64,000 nucleotides of DNA from Streptomyces sp. TSRI0281 (GCF_001905125.1 NZ_LWLE01000016.1:56539-120538); one strand, 5' to 3'; counted from the stretch's first letter, positions 8,535-17,465 are shown. The notes: a model not told the origin generated them from the letters alone. Program-made: numbers and translations.

Positions 8535-9326
8535 GTGTTGGTCCCCAGGATCGTCACCGCGCAGCTCCTGGAACGGTTCATCTTCAACTTCAGGATGCGC
8601 CCCGACAAGTTGAACGAACGGCTCCCCGCCACCTGGCTGCAGCCGCAGGTGTTCAACGGCTGGTCGGTGGCATCCTTCTGCGTTCTGGTCCTCGACGAGG
8701 TGACCCTGTGGCCGATTCCTGCGGTGGTCAATGTCCGCACCGTCTCCTGCGCATACCGCTGCGGAGCCGTCGATCTTTCCTCTTCGCAACCGGTCCCGAC
8801 GGTTTATATCACGGACAGGAACACGGACCGTCCGCTGATCGCGACTGTTGCGCCCTTCGTCCTGAAGGACACGATTCCCCTCGTGAAGGCTGACGTGGCC
8901 CACTCCGAGGGCGTGACCGAGGTCAGCGTCAGTCACACCGACGGCCAGCGCCTGTTCTCGGCGCTCGTGCGTGCGGCGCCGAATCCGGGCGAGCTGGAGT
9001 CCGAAGTCTTCGATTCTCTCGAAGCCTTCGTCGCCTTCATCAAGGGAGGAGTGTCCAGTTGGACACCCTCGGTTCAGCAGGGAATGCTCGCCCGGGTTGA
9101 TCTCGCCAAGGAGGACGTCGGATACGAGGCCCGTACGGCCGAAGTCGACTTCAGCGCACTCGAAAGCCTCTGGCGTGATGCCGAATTGACCCTCGACAGC
9201 GTGGTCCGGGCCTCCGGGGGCCGCTACCGCTGGACCTATCGAGGGCTGGCCAAGGCCGACCGTGAGGTGCGTTCGGACGCGCCCCCGGACCCGGGATACG
9301 CCACGGCCGATCTGTTTCCTTCCTGA
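8535..9326 (+). CDS. DUF2071/acetoacetate-decarboxylase-like protein
   Basis: A 263-aa protein from GTG 8535, with GGAGGTGG at 8521-8528. The opening (RFIFNFRMRPDKLNERLP, then LQPQVFNGWSVASFC) is typical of the DUF2071/YqjF group, which shares the acetoacetate decarboxylase fold, and the C-terminal YRWTYRGL fits that barrel. No clear catalytic lysine could be assigned by eye. It is the last gene of the MACPF operon. A role in binding or modifying a small hydrophobic ligand would be in line with the fold, but is not shown by the sequence. Confidence 0.75.
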   Translation: MLVPRIVTAQLLERFIFNFRMRPDKLNERLPATWLQPQVFNGWSVASFCVLVLDEVTLWPIPAVVNVRTVSCAYRCGAVDLSSSQPVPTVYITDRNTDRPLIATVAPFVLKDTIPLVKADVAHSEGVTEVSVSHTDGQRLFSALVRAAPNPGELESEVFDSLEAFVAFIKGGVSSWTPSVQQGMLARVDLAKEDVGYEARTAEVDFSALESLWRDAELTLDSVVRASGGRYRWTYRGLAKADREVRSDAPPDPGYATADLFPS

Positions 9327-9449
9327 ACGGCCGGCTCACGGGGAGGTCACCGGCGAGGGCCGCGACCGTACCGAGACGGTCCGAGGCAACCTCCTGGTCC
9401 CACGTGGCCCACGCACTCGCTCCGTGACAAGCCGGCTCATGGGATGTGA

Positions 9450-9478
9450 GTCAAGGGGGTGTGGCTACCCCCCTTGAC
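9450..9478. promoter_or_regulatory. Perfect 10-base dyad upstream of a beta-lactamase-like remnant
   Basis: GTCAAGGGGG at 9450-9459 and CCCCCTTGAC at 9469-9478 form an inverted repeat. It lies about 45 bases before the ATG at 9522 and could be an operator or the terminator-like end of the preceding operon. There is no T-run. Confidence 0.45.
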
Positions 9479-9521
9479 CGGGGGTAGCTGTACGGATCTT
9501 GAGCCGGGAGGGAAAAGACTC

Positions 9522-9715
9522 ATGCTGCGCAAGCGCCCGGCCGCCGCAGTCCTGCTCGCCGCAACGCTCACGGGGGCGTTCGCCCCGGTGGCGGTTGCGC
9601 ACCAACCCGACCCGGTACAACGGCAGGTGGATCGGCTCGTCGACCGGGGCGGGGTGCCGGGAGCCCTCGCGTACGACGGCAGGGCGACACGTACCGCCGG
9701 TGTCTCGGACGATTC
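9522..9715 (+). pseudogene. Beta-lactamase-related/DD-peptidase N-terminal fragment
   Basis: ATG 9522 follows GGGAGGG. The product has a signal peptide (MLRKRPAAAVLLAATLTGAF, cleavage near VAVA-HQ) and the start of a mature serine hydrolase, DPVQRQVDRLVDRGGVPGAL, as in Streptomyces DD-carboxypeptidase/class C beta-lactamase-like proteins. The resemblance ends near 9715, before the SxxK motif, and the frame stops at 9740. The 3' part has been lost; the reverse-strand methyltransferase remnant abuts it. Confidence 0.75.
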
Positions 9716-9717
9716 CG

Positions 9718-10086
9718 CCTTGCTGTCCATCCACCGGTAGACCAGGCGGCAGGTGATGACCGCGTACGCCGGTTTCGGCAGCGCCGTGAGGTCGCTGGTG
9801 GTGATGTCTGCGCACCGCCACGCCGGACCGGGGGCGAGGCCTTCGTCGTGGGCGATGGCGAGTGCGACGGCGCTGGGGGAGATGTCGATGCCGGTGGTGC
9901 GGTATCCGAGCTCATGGTGAAGGCGGCGGGCCAGGGTGCCGTCGCCGCAGCCGATGTCGAGGGCCGGGCGTCCGCGGCCGGGGCCGAGGTATGCGTCCAT
10001 CAGCCGGCTCTCGGGGCCGTCGAGCTGCCGGTAGCGACGACCTCCTAGAGCGGTTCCCAGTACGCGGCGGTCGCGGTCGTCGTCAT
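9718..10086 (-). pseudogene. SAM-dependent methyltransferase fragment
   Basis: The SAM site LDIGCGDGTLARRLHHELG and GIDISPSAVA are clear. The true start is probably ATG 10086 (MTTTATAAYWEPL), overlapping the stop of the MFS remnant as TGATG. After EPL comes a TAG where TGG is expected, and one base is missing in the following GGTCGTCGC, so the frame is broken there. The 3' half is cut off after CRLVYRWMDSK at about 9718. Three lesions make this a clear pseudogene. Confidence 0.8.
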
Positions 10087-10295
10087 CAGGCTCCTTCACG
10101 GGCGGGCGGCACGGCGGTGCGCGCGGGCGGGACGGGAATGTCCCGCAGCGCGCGGACAGGGGAGGCGAGCAGGAGGATCACGGGGACGATCTGGAGGACC
10201 GCTCCGACGGCGAGGGTGCCGCGTACGCCGAGGAAGAGGACCAGGGCGCCGGCGGCCGCGGCGGCGAGGGTGTAGGGAGCGCGACTCCATGAGCA
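10086..10295 (-). pseudogene. MFS transporter C-terminal fragment
   Basis: About 68 codons of hydrophobic sequence (LAAAAAGALVLFLG..., VLQIVPVILLLASPVRAL) ending in a charged tail, typical of the last two helices of a major facilitator exporter. The rest of the gene is absent upstream. Its stop overlaps the ATG of the methyltransferase remnant, so the two once formed an operon. Confidence 0.65.
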
Positions 10296-10709
10296 CTGGC
10301 TCCTTCGGAAGGTGATCATGAGCAGCATGGCCCGCCAGGCTCTGAGCGGTAGTCACTTCGGGTAGCGGGCTCCGCTTCTTGGGCAGCAAGCAGGTGTTTT
10401 CCACGTTCTCTTCTGGACGCTGGAGGGAAGGGGGTGAGCTTCAACGGTCTCTACGGTCGTCAGGTCGCTTGCGTTTCCTGCCCCGCTGTACAAGAAAAGA
10501 GCGGAGGACAGGTGACAGGTGATCTGTATCAGTGGCTCAACTGGCAAGCAGACCAATACTCGCCAACTGCATTCCTTGGGCAGTTCGCTGAGTCGGGCGC
10601 ACTGGAATGGGCGCCCGGCCACCTTCGGTAGCGGGCGGCCCCATTGCGCATGCCGCGCAGGGCTGGTTACAGTCATCATCGGGCTCAACTTGAGCGATTG
10701 AGGGAGGTT

Positions 10710-10838
10710 ATGCCCGAGATGAATAGTTCCGAGGAGCAGGAGACGGACCTCGTCTACATCGATGAGGCCGACCTGGCAGCGGTGCACGGCGGTGGTGTCG
10801 GTCACCACCAGACCCACGGGCACGCTACTGCGGACTGA
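10710..10838 (+). CDS. Candidate RiPP precursor peptide, His-rich C-terminus
   Basis: A 42-aa reading frame (39 aa if ATG 10719 is used); GGGAGG lies at 10702-10707. The acidic leader-like half contains LVYIDEADLAAVHGGG, as in double-glycine precursor peptides, followed by the short tail VGHHQTHGHATAD with four histidines. A terminator follows, then a putative oxygenase in the same direction. Small acidic leader, GG(G) junction, unusual core composition and a neighbouring oxygenase together suggest a ribosomally made, modified peptide. No known RiPP class is recognised. Exact start and cleavage site are uncertain. Confidence 0.65.
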   Translation: MPEMNSSEEQETDLVYIDEADLAAVHGGGVGHHQTHGHATAD

Positions 10839-10844
10839 AGGCTG

Positions 10845-10872
10845 TGGCGCGCGGGTAGTCCCTCGCGCGCCA
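10845..10872 (+). terminator. Intrinsic terminator after the peptide gene
   Basis: A perfect 9-bp stem, TGGCGCGCG/CGCGCGCCA, with a 10-base loop, followed by CTCTTTTCT. It sits between the peptide and oxygenase genes, so partial read-through could give much more peptide than enzyme mRNA. Confidence 0.8.
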
Positions 10873-10975
10873 CTCTTTTCTGTTCGCTCCTTGTCCTTTG
10901 CTGTCACGCTGCTTGAGGCTTGTATTCGGATGTTTCCAAGCGTTTGAGAATGCGCCTACACAAGAAGACGAGGTT

Positions 10976-11881
10976 ATGGCAGCTTCGCGCCCCGAAGGCA
11001 AGGCGAGCGAGTTTCACCTCGACGATGCGCGGTGGGGCGAGACGCCCGCCGTGGAGAAGCGGATCGACAGCTTTGGGCGAAATGACCTGACGCAGTACGG
11101 CTTCGAGTGGGAACGTGACGCTGTTCGTGTCCGCGTGCAAAGCGATTTGATGCCGCTGGATGAGCGTCTGCGTGTATCGAGTGGAGTGCGGCCGGCGAAT
11201 GACCCGCGCTACCGGTCTCATGCCTCTGTGCCGATGTGGCCCTGGCGCACACTGGACGCTGCCGAACTGGAGACGCTGTGCGCGCCGCCCGGACAATGGG
11301 ATATGCGCCGAATGGTTGGCGTCTGCCGTTTCCCTCCTTCGGTGCGCCGCGAACTCGTCCGTGTGGCACTCGCTTACGCGAATGCCTTCAACGCGGACGA
11401 CGAACAGGGTGTTGACGTAGTCAATCGGGATGCAGCCGACCTTCTCGGAGAATATCTTCTGACGCGGGAAGGTTTCGGCCTAATTGGTTTGGCGGCTCGC
11501 GACCCAGGGCTTTTGACAGTTACTCCAAGGATAGAAACGGGTCTCCTCACAGGACTGCACGTTGACGGCTGGGACACTTTCAGGCCGGTTGGGCTGGCTA
11601 CCAACCGTGTAGGGGTGAATCTAGGGAAAGGGTCGCGATCGCTTCTCTACGTGCCGTTCGCCGCCGATGCGTTGGGGCTGGCAGACCACGAAACGTTGGA
11701 TCGGCGTATTCCCGGCTTCTTCACCGCATATCCGCAGTGCCCTGTCCTGCGGGTCCGCATTGACCCGGGAGAGGCGTACATCGCCCCCACTGAACTGGCT
11801 CTCCATGATGGAAATACCGAGGGAAACCAGGCGATCGATGTCTGCCTACACGCGCGAGGGCAGTTCGGAATCACTGAGTAG
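10976..11881 (+). CDS. Putative 2-oxoglutarate/Fe(II)-type oxygenase
   Basis: A 301-aa protein from ATG 10976, preceded by GACGAGGTT, the same GAGGTTATG context as the peptide gene. The C-terminal half has the elements of a jelly-roll Fe(II) oxygenase: TGLHVDGWD gives an H-x-D pair, NRVGVNLGKGSRSLLYVP the next strands, and YIAPTELALHDGN a possible distal histidine with CLHARG after it. The N-terminal third is not recognised. Codon use is less GC-rich than its neighbours, hinting at transfer. Its position next to the His-rich peptide suggests the peptide is the substrate; this is inference. Confidence 0.65.
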   Translation: MAASRPEGKASEFHLDDARWGETPAVEKRIDSFGRNDLTQYGFEWERDAVRVRVQSDLMPLDERLRVSSGVRPANDPRYRSHASVPMWPWRTLDAAELETLCAPPGQWDMRRMVGVCRFPPSVRRELVRVALAYANAFNADDEQGVDVVNRDAADLLGEYLLTREGFGLIGLAARDPGLLTVTPRIETGLLTGLHVDGWDTFRPVGLATNRVGVNLGKGSRSLLYVPFAADALGLADHETLDRRIPGFFTAYPQCPVLRVRIDPGEAYIAPTELALHDGNTEGNQAIDVCLHARGQFGITE

Positions 11882-11927
11882 CTGCGGGTTTAGACATGGT
11901 GAAGGACGAGGACGGAGCGAAGAGCGG

Positions 11928-12506
11928 ATGCTCCCCCGCTGCGGGCAGTGCGGTGCCCCCGACGCCGCATGCCGCGGCCGGGGCCGGATCCAGTGCACCA
12001 CCTGCCAGGCCACAGGATCCCGCTCCTGCCCCGGCTGCGACGGCGACGGCACCGTGCAGCACCGGCGCTGCACGGGCACAGGCAGGACCGTGACCTGGAC
12101 AGAAGGCGTCATCACCAGAACGCCCAGCACCGGCGAGGTCAAACTCCCCGCATACGGCGTGCCCTACCTCGCACGCCAACAGGTACGCGAACGCGGCACC
12201 TGGACCCCGACGGACCTCACCGACAACGACCCCCTGCGCGACCACCTCACCAAAGCGTTCGGACCGAGCCTGAAGACGCTGCTCCTCCCGTACGACCAGG
12301 AAATCGCACGTCACGCAGCAGCCCGATACATTCGGCTCGCACGAGTCGTCGTGGCAGAACACCCACAAAGGGTCTACTTCGTCTTTCCCGCCTCCGGGGG
12401 TCCGCACGTGCTGGTGCTTCCCTCGCAGAAGCGAACCTGGCAGATCACCGCGATCGTGCTCGGTGCACTCGTACTTCTCGCTCTGATCGCACGCCTCGTT
12501 CCCTGA
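11928..12506 (+). CDS. DnaJ-like zinc-finger protein with C-terminal membrane anchor
   Basis: About 192 aa from ATG 11928 (GAAGAGCGG upstream). Residues 5-50 contain C-x2-C pairs followed by G-x-G, as in the DnaJ central zinc domain (CGQC, CTTC, CPGCDGDG). The middle is hydrophilic and the last 20 residues form one membrane helix (TAIVLGALVLLALIARLVP). It may be N-terminally shortened, because family members often carry more before the first CxxC. It runs directly into a ligase fragment. Confidence 0.6.
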   Translation: MLPRCGQCGAPDAACRGRGRIQCTTCQATGSRSCPGCDGDGTVQHRRCTGTGRTVTWTEGVITRTPSTGEVKLPAYGVPYLARQQVRERGTWTPTDLTDNDPLRDHLTKAFGPSLKTLLLPYDQEIARHAAARYIRLARVVVAEHPQRVYFVFPASGGPHVLVLPSQKRTWQITAIVLGALVLLALIARLVP

Positions 12507-12650
12507 CCGAGGCACTGCAGGCCAGCGGGTGGTACGAGTCGCTGGGGATCGAGGGGATCGTCGCGAAGTGGGACGCCCCCTATCCCGCCGGCAGGCGTGG
12601 CTGGGTGAAGGTGAGGCACGCGGACACGGTCGAGGCCGTCGTCGCGTGGG
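12507..12650 (+). pseudogene. ATP-dependent DNA ligase fragment 1
   Basis: In frame, it reads GWYESLGIEGIVAKWDAPYPAGR..., the conserved motif (EGIVAK, with R-x-WVKV after it) of ATP-dependent DNA ligases, ending at VEAVVAW. Both ends are cut: by the zinc-finger gene on the left and by ligase fragment 2 on the right. Confidence 0.8.
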
Positions 12651-12689
12651 TTCCCGCCTCCTCACCTCCAAGAATCCGGGAACCCGCGC

Positions 12690-13095
12690 GCTTCGGCGTG
12701 GGACATCATGGAGCACCCGGACCGCGGCCCCGTGACAGCGCTGCCGTACACCGAGAGGCGCGCCCTCCTTCTGGATGTCCTCGCTGCGGGCGGGCCGCCG
12801 ATCCAGGCCGTGCCCGCGACGGATGACCGTACGGTCGCGCTGCACTGGTACGAGACGCTGCGCGATCAGGGCATCGAGGGGATTGTGGCCAAGCTGGACC
12901 GGGCGCCGTATCCGGCGGGCCGCCGGATACGGCGGGTGAAAATCAGGCACGCGGACACAGTCAACGCCCAGGTGGTCGGGTTCACCGGTCTGCGCCGCAG
13001 ACCCCGGAATCTGGCGCTCGTGCTGGACGGCGAGAGCCGGCCCCGGCTGTCCGCCGCGCTGGTTGAGGAGATGTCTCAGCATGCGGCTGAAGTGA
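12690..13095 (+). pseudogene. ATP-dependent DNA ligase fragment 2
   Basis: A second, diverged ligase C-terminal half starting at WDIMEHPDRG and including IEGIVAKLDRAPYPAGRR and the following OB-fold strand. The N-terminal half with the catalytic lysine is absent, and the 3' end is truncated after LVEEMSQHA. Confidence 0.8.
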
Positions 13096-13365
13096 TTTCA
13101 GGTGTCAGGAGCGTGTGCCGCCGAGGAAGGTAACGGTCTCGGCAAGCGGTGCGCGGTCGATATGGGCGATTCTTGCGGATGAGTTCTCGAAGCCGACCGA
13201 CAGGCCGCCGAACAGGATCAGTTCTTCTGGGGGGCGTCACGACTTCGGCGACGGTTCGGTGGTACACCGACCAGGCCATTTGCGGGCAACTGTGCAGACC
13301 TTCGGACCGGAGCAGCAGCATCACAGTCTGCAGATGGCGCCGGCCGGCGGGGAGGCGACGGAGGT

Positions 13366-13500
13366 ATGGGCGGCAATGGAGGCCGCGGCGGTGACGGTAT
13401 CCTTCCAGGCGCCCACATGCCGGGCGCGGCCGGAAGCACGGGCGTAGCAGGCGGCCCCGGAGAGCTGGGCAGCAACGGATACGCCCTCATCACCTGGTAG
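13366..13500 (+). pseudogene. Gly-rich protein C-terminal fragment
   Basis: Reads MGGNGGRGGDG... and ends in NGYALITW-stop. The same ending is found at 16323-16411. It is probably the tail of a collagen-like or PGRS-like glycine-rich protein whose 5' part is lost. Confidence 0.5.
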
Positions 13501-13599
13501 TCGCCTGAAGAGCGGCGCGGCTGGGCCACGCCAACCCAGGCCCAGGACGACGACAACATCACCAACGGGACTGAGCCGAACGAGGGGTCAGCCGTTCAC

Positions 13600-13860
13600 C
13601 GTTGAGGAGAATCTGGCCGCTCTTGCCGACCGCCCCGGACAGCGCGCTGCTGTCCGGGGCCAGTGGTACTTCGTCTCCGCACCGTCCTCCACCAGATCGC
13701 GTCGACCGACCGGTTCCACGCCGGCCCCAGACGGCTGACCTCCGCCTCCGGGAACAGCGGGACCTCGGCCGCGAGCGGCAGGGCGATCCGGGCTCGGCGG
13801 TGCAGCGGGGGCAGAGATGGCGAACGAAGGGCGGTAAGCAGCCCTGAAGCGGAGGCAGCA
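13600..13860 (-). pseudogene. Zinc-finger protein remnant
   Basis: The reverse strand reads FVRHLCPRCTAEPGSPCRS, the zinc-knuckle motif of small actinobacterial proteins that often precede recombinase genes (compare 33447), then loses frame. The rest of 13501-14130 shows no gene, only short hydrophilic or hydrophobic tails such as LCWLGTVICLFTL near 13985. Confidence 0.45.
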
Positions 13861-14129
13861 CGACCGGAAGCAGCCTCCAACGGCCGGCTCGGATTACGTC
13901 CTGGCTTCACCTGCAGATGGAGGCGTCGCCCCTCTGAGCCATCGGGGGACACCTGGGCGGGTACCGAACGCTGTGCTGGCTGGGCACTGTCATCTGCCTG
14001 TTCACGCTGTAGCGGGCCCGAGCCGAATAACTTGGCGTATGGACGGGCGACACGCGCTGCGGACGGCACTGCCTGCATGGTCCACCCAGTGACCGTCGCA
14101 TCGTCCCAGGTCAGCTATATCCGTTGTTC

Positions 14130-15225
14130 GACCTGAACGGATGAAGGAGATGCGGTCGGGATCCTGACCGGCTTGGTGTGCGGCCTGGTGCATCAGGTGC
14201 CGGACAGCGCGGTGGACGAGGAGGAAGCCGTAGAGTTCCTGCTCGGCTCCGTCAGGGTGTTGTGAACGCAGTACCAGGTGCGACCCGCCGAGGTGGGCCT
14301 TGAACTCGCCGAGGGTGGACTCGAACTCCCATCACTGGGCGTAAAGGGCTGCCAGTTCCGCGGCTGGGGCCAAGGACGGGTCGAGGATGGTGGTGAGGAG
14401 CCGGTAGGGACCCTCGTGGCCAGCGATGGTGTACTCCACCGCGCACCCGCACCCCACGACGAGTGCGGTGGATGTCGCTCCGATCGAAAATCTCGGTGAG
14501 GCAGGAGCCGTCCGGCAGTTGCTCACCACCGGCAGCACCAGGTCCTTGCGTACGCGCCACAACAGGTCCGCCCCGGTGGCTGTCCCCATGCACCACAGGT
14601 CCACGCCGTAGAAGCCGCGGTCGGCCAGGAGCAGCATCCCCGGCCTCAGGGATCCCAGCACCGCCCCGGGCCAGTGTCTGCTCTCCGGCGCGTAGACCTC
14701 CGACCGCGGCGTCGAAAACGACGTGGGTGCCGCATTCCACCAGGCCGATCATGCGCAACTGCGGGCGGCCAGCCTCAAGTTTGCCACGCCACGCCACGCC
14801 CCGCCCCGCCCGGAGCGGAACCGGGCGGGGCGAACGCTTCCATGCTCGCTTTCGTGTCCGGCAGGTCAAACGTGGTGCCATCGATCGCGGTCAGCCCCCC
14901 AGACGCCGTAGAAGGTCGTCCCCTGCGTGTCCGGTGCGGCGACCGGGACAGCACACGCGCGCGAACAGCCGCCGCAGAGGCGTCACACCCAGCCGGGACC
15001 TGGCTTTCCAGATCGCAGCCGTGCTCGGCACCACCCACGCCCCACGCCAACGCCGCTCGTCCTGCAGACCAGCTGTCAGCAGCCGGGCGACCTCCTCATA
15101 GCTCTGCCCCGAGAACAAACACATCGCCAGCACGAAACAGACCACCAACCGGGCCGGCAGCAACCGGTTCCGCAGTTGCATCCGGCCCGTCTCTACCAGC
15201 ACCTCATCCGGGATGACTGTCCTGT
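14130..15225 (-). mobile_element. IS4-family transposase remnant, multiple frameshifts
   Basis: Reading leftward: RLLPARLVVCFVLAMCLFSGQSYEEVARLLT (IS4 N-terminal domain), then LTAIDGTTFDLPDT (first Asp), MLLLADRGFYGVDLW (second Asp), and a conserved end, LYGFLLVHRAVRHLMHQAA. These lie in at least three frames, with stops between (for example TGA near 14332). The first about 20 residues and both terminal repeats are not visible. It is an inactive copy. Confidence 0.8.
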
Positions 15226-15509
15226 ATGTGCCGTCTACGCCGGTGGGCGCGGGGAGAGTGGGGAGAGTGGGCAGTGCCCCCGGCGACTGCGCCGGGGACG
15301 GTGGAGGTGGGTCGGGGGGTGGTGCGGGACCCGTACCTTTCTGAGCACGGGAGTGAACAGCGGGCTGCCGTACGTGGCCTGTCCCGTGATCGGGACGAAT
15401 GCCGGAAGCCGGTGCTTCCGGTCGCGGCGGCGAGGCGGATCCTGCTGGTCCGGCCGCCCCCGGAACGTCCGAGCCGCCGCCTGCGGCCCTGCCACCCCGG
15501 CCACGGTTG

Positions 15510-16142
15510 CTAGTGGAGGACGGTGAGGGAGACGGGACCGTGGGTCTGGGTGATGCCCTGGGCGTTGAAGCAGCCCAGGGGGTTGGCGGGGAGGAGAGCG
15601 ATGACGAGTTCGACGGTGGATCCGGCGAATTTGCCGGAGGTGATGGGGCCGGTGGCGACGATCACGGGGATTCCGCCGGGGCGCAGGTCGACGACGGAGG
15701 AGAAGGTGGCGTTGCTGACGGCGCCGGTGTTCCAGACGATGGAGCCCGTAGCGTCGAAGCCTCCGGTGAGGCAGCCGAGGTCGCCCTGTCCGGTGCCGCT
15801 GTAGCCGGAGACGGCGGTGATGGCGGGGTCGGTGCTCGTGCAGGGGCCGGCGCTGCCGGTGAAGGAGATGTTGGTGGGCTTGGGGGCGAGGGTGATGCCG
15901 GGCGTGTAGTTGACGGTGCCGGTGCCGACCGGGCAGGAGGCGTCGACGGCGAGGGCTGACCCTGCTGTTGTCCTGGCCGGTGCGGAGGGGGCGGCGGTTC
16001 CGGGGCCCGCGGAGGCCATGAGCAGGGCACTCGCGGCAAGGGACGCGGCGGTCATGGTGCGCAGGACCGCGGACGCGGTGGACCGTCGCCGTGTGGTTGG
16101 CCGGCCGCGGTTCGCTGAAAGAAGGTGCGGGTACGGGGACAT
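15510..16142 (-). CDS. Secreted protein of unknown function
   Basis: A 210-aa protein from ATG 16142, GGAGG at good spacing. After a charged N-terminus comes a signal segment (LAASALLMASAGPGTAAPSA). The mature part is about 150 residues, beta-rich, with Cys in SCPVG, GPCTS, LGCLT and GCFNAQG, enough for two disulfides. It resembles small exported Streptomyces proteins that start with the YTPGITLAPKP strand. No enzymatic motif is seen. Confidence 0.75.
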   Translation of the reverse strand: MSPYPHLLSANRGRPTTRRRSTASAVLRTMTAASLAASALLMASAGPGTAAPSAPARTTAGSALAVDASCPVGTGTVNYTPGITLAPKPTNISFTGSAGPCTSTDPAITAVSGYSGTGQGDLGCLTGGFDATGSIVWNTGAVSNATFSSVVDLRPGGIPVIVATGPITSGKFAGSTVELVIALLPANPLGCFNAQGITQTHGPVSLTVLH

Positions 16143-16322
16143 GAGGGTTCCTCCGGTTTTCTGTGCGGCTCCGGGGACGCCGTGAAGAGCGGCGTCTGTG
16201 CGGAGTGATCCGGCACCGGTGCCCAGTGCTGCGGGGAATCACCCGGCGCGATGCTCTCGTACCTGGCTTGCCCGCCCTGGTGGACGGCGAAAGGCAATGT
16301 CCTGCGAACGAGTGACTTCTAT

Positions 16323-16411
16323 GACCGGCAGTACTGCCCGAGCCGGACCAGACGGTGGCGGTGCAGGCTGGCCGAAACGGCGGCCCCGGCTATGCGCTGA
16401 TCACCTGGTGA
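16323..16411 (+). pseudogene. Second Gly-rich C-terminal fragment
   Basis: A short stretch reads TGSTARAGPDGGGAG in one frame and NGGPGYALITW-stop in another, matching the end of the fragment at 13366-13500 with one frameshift. Only the tail remains. Confidence 0.45.
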
Positions 16412-16640
16412 CATCGGTCGGGGTCCGCTCATGGAGCGGGGCCCCGAACGGTGAAAAGCCACTGGGATCCTCAGCCGGCACGGACTCCCTCCCGTCTGCC
16501 GCCACCAGCACAGATCACCGCCAGTGACCGAAGACAGCAGCCCTCTCCCAGTGGCCGCAGACGCGGGGGGTCTGGTTTCGGCAGTCCGTGTTCTCGCCGC
16601 CGCGGAGAGATCCGCCGCAGTGACCACCCAGTCCAAGCTG

Positions 16641-16761
16641 CGATCTCTCGGGTTGGTGTCGGTGGTGGTGAGAGTCAGTGGCCGGGGTGGTGTTTGCGGG
16701 GCTTTGCTACTGGTCAGCTTGGTGGTTGATACCGTCTTTTCACTGATGTGACGAGAGATCG
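16641..16761. repeat. 121-base element with 10-base inverted ends (copy 1)
   Basis: CGATCTCTCG at 16641-16650 and its exact reverse complement at 16752-16761 bound a non-coding segment. A diverged copy of the same length is at 57900-58021. Size, inverted ends and lack of coding resemble a MITE. The surrounding stretch 16412-17033 has no other recognised gene. Confidence 0.6.
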
Positions 16762-17033
16762 TGCTGTCACGAACGCCGGCCTGATCAACACCCACCGGGA
16801 CCGCCACACGACCGCCCACGTCGCCACCCCCACGGGCATAGCAGTGCTCAACGCGCCCTCCGGACGGCCCTGTCCACCCATCACGACAAACACCGCTGCA
16901 GTACCAGCCGCGCGCCCGCGAGGGGAGATTCACCCGCCGGGACGACCCAGCGCACTCCCCGGGGACTGAGGATCCCGCCGCCCGCCGGGTCGATTTGTGT
17001 TCTCGTGTTCGGGTGGTGGGGGACGATGTCTTT

Positions 17034-17375
17034 GTGATCAACGGGGATGTCTCTTTACGTCTGGCGGCGAGGCGTGGCCGTCGTGTTGTTCAGCTCGGTG
17101 ACGCGGCGGTGGGGTGGTGCGGGGAGGTGCCGGAGGATCCGGGTATTGCCGAGCTGGCCGATCTCTTCGAAGCGGTTGCTGCTGGTGTTCCTGCTCGGAC
17201 CGGTGAGCCAGGGAACGTCGCCAGGACCTTTCTGACCGGTGCTGTGGAGGATTTGAGGGCGGCTGCCCGGCTCGGCGGCCTGCTTCCCGCAGTAACCGTG
17301 TGGCACTTGCACCGCGCCATGGAACAGGAACGCGCCGCCCGCCAGCACCTGCATCCACGGGCGCCAGCAGGATGA
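17034..17375 (+). CDS. Unknown 113-aa protein, paralogue of 43073-43414
   Basis: Reads VINGDVSLRLAARRGRRVVQLGD... and ends ...MEQERAARQHLHPRAPAG. A second copy at 43073 has the same length and about a quarter of residues changed, with the frame kept, which argues that it is coding. The start is taken at GTG 17034 (GGGGGA about 11 bases before); an earlier TTG/GTG near 16995-17016 is possible. The protein is mostly helical, with no signal peptide. The stop overlaps a second small frame by ATGA (17372); here that frame is shifted, while the other copy is intact. Confidence 0.6.
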   Translation: MINGDVSLRLAARRGRRVVQLGDAAVGWCGEVPEDPGIAELADLFEAVAAGVPARTGEPGNVARTFLTGAVEDLRAAARLGGLLPAVTVWHLHRAMEQERAARQHLHPRAPAG

Positions 17376-17465
17376 GCGGACGGTGCGCAGCCGTCTCGAA
17401 TCCCTCCGGGCCGCCCGGCGACTTGACGGTCTGGACCGCCGGCCGTGAGTGTCCACACAGCACGA

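Noticed and set aside
10353..10907. 184-codon reverse frame across the His-rich peptide gene
   Set aside because: It overlaps the better supported peptide gene, has no ribosome site and no recognisable family.
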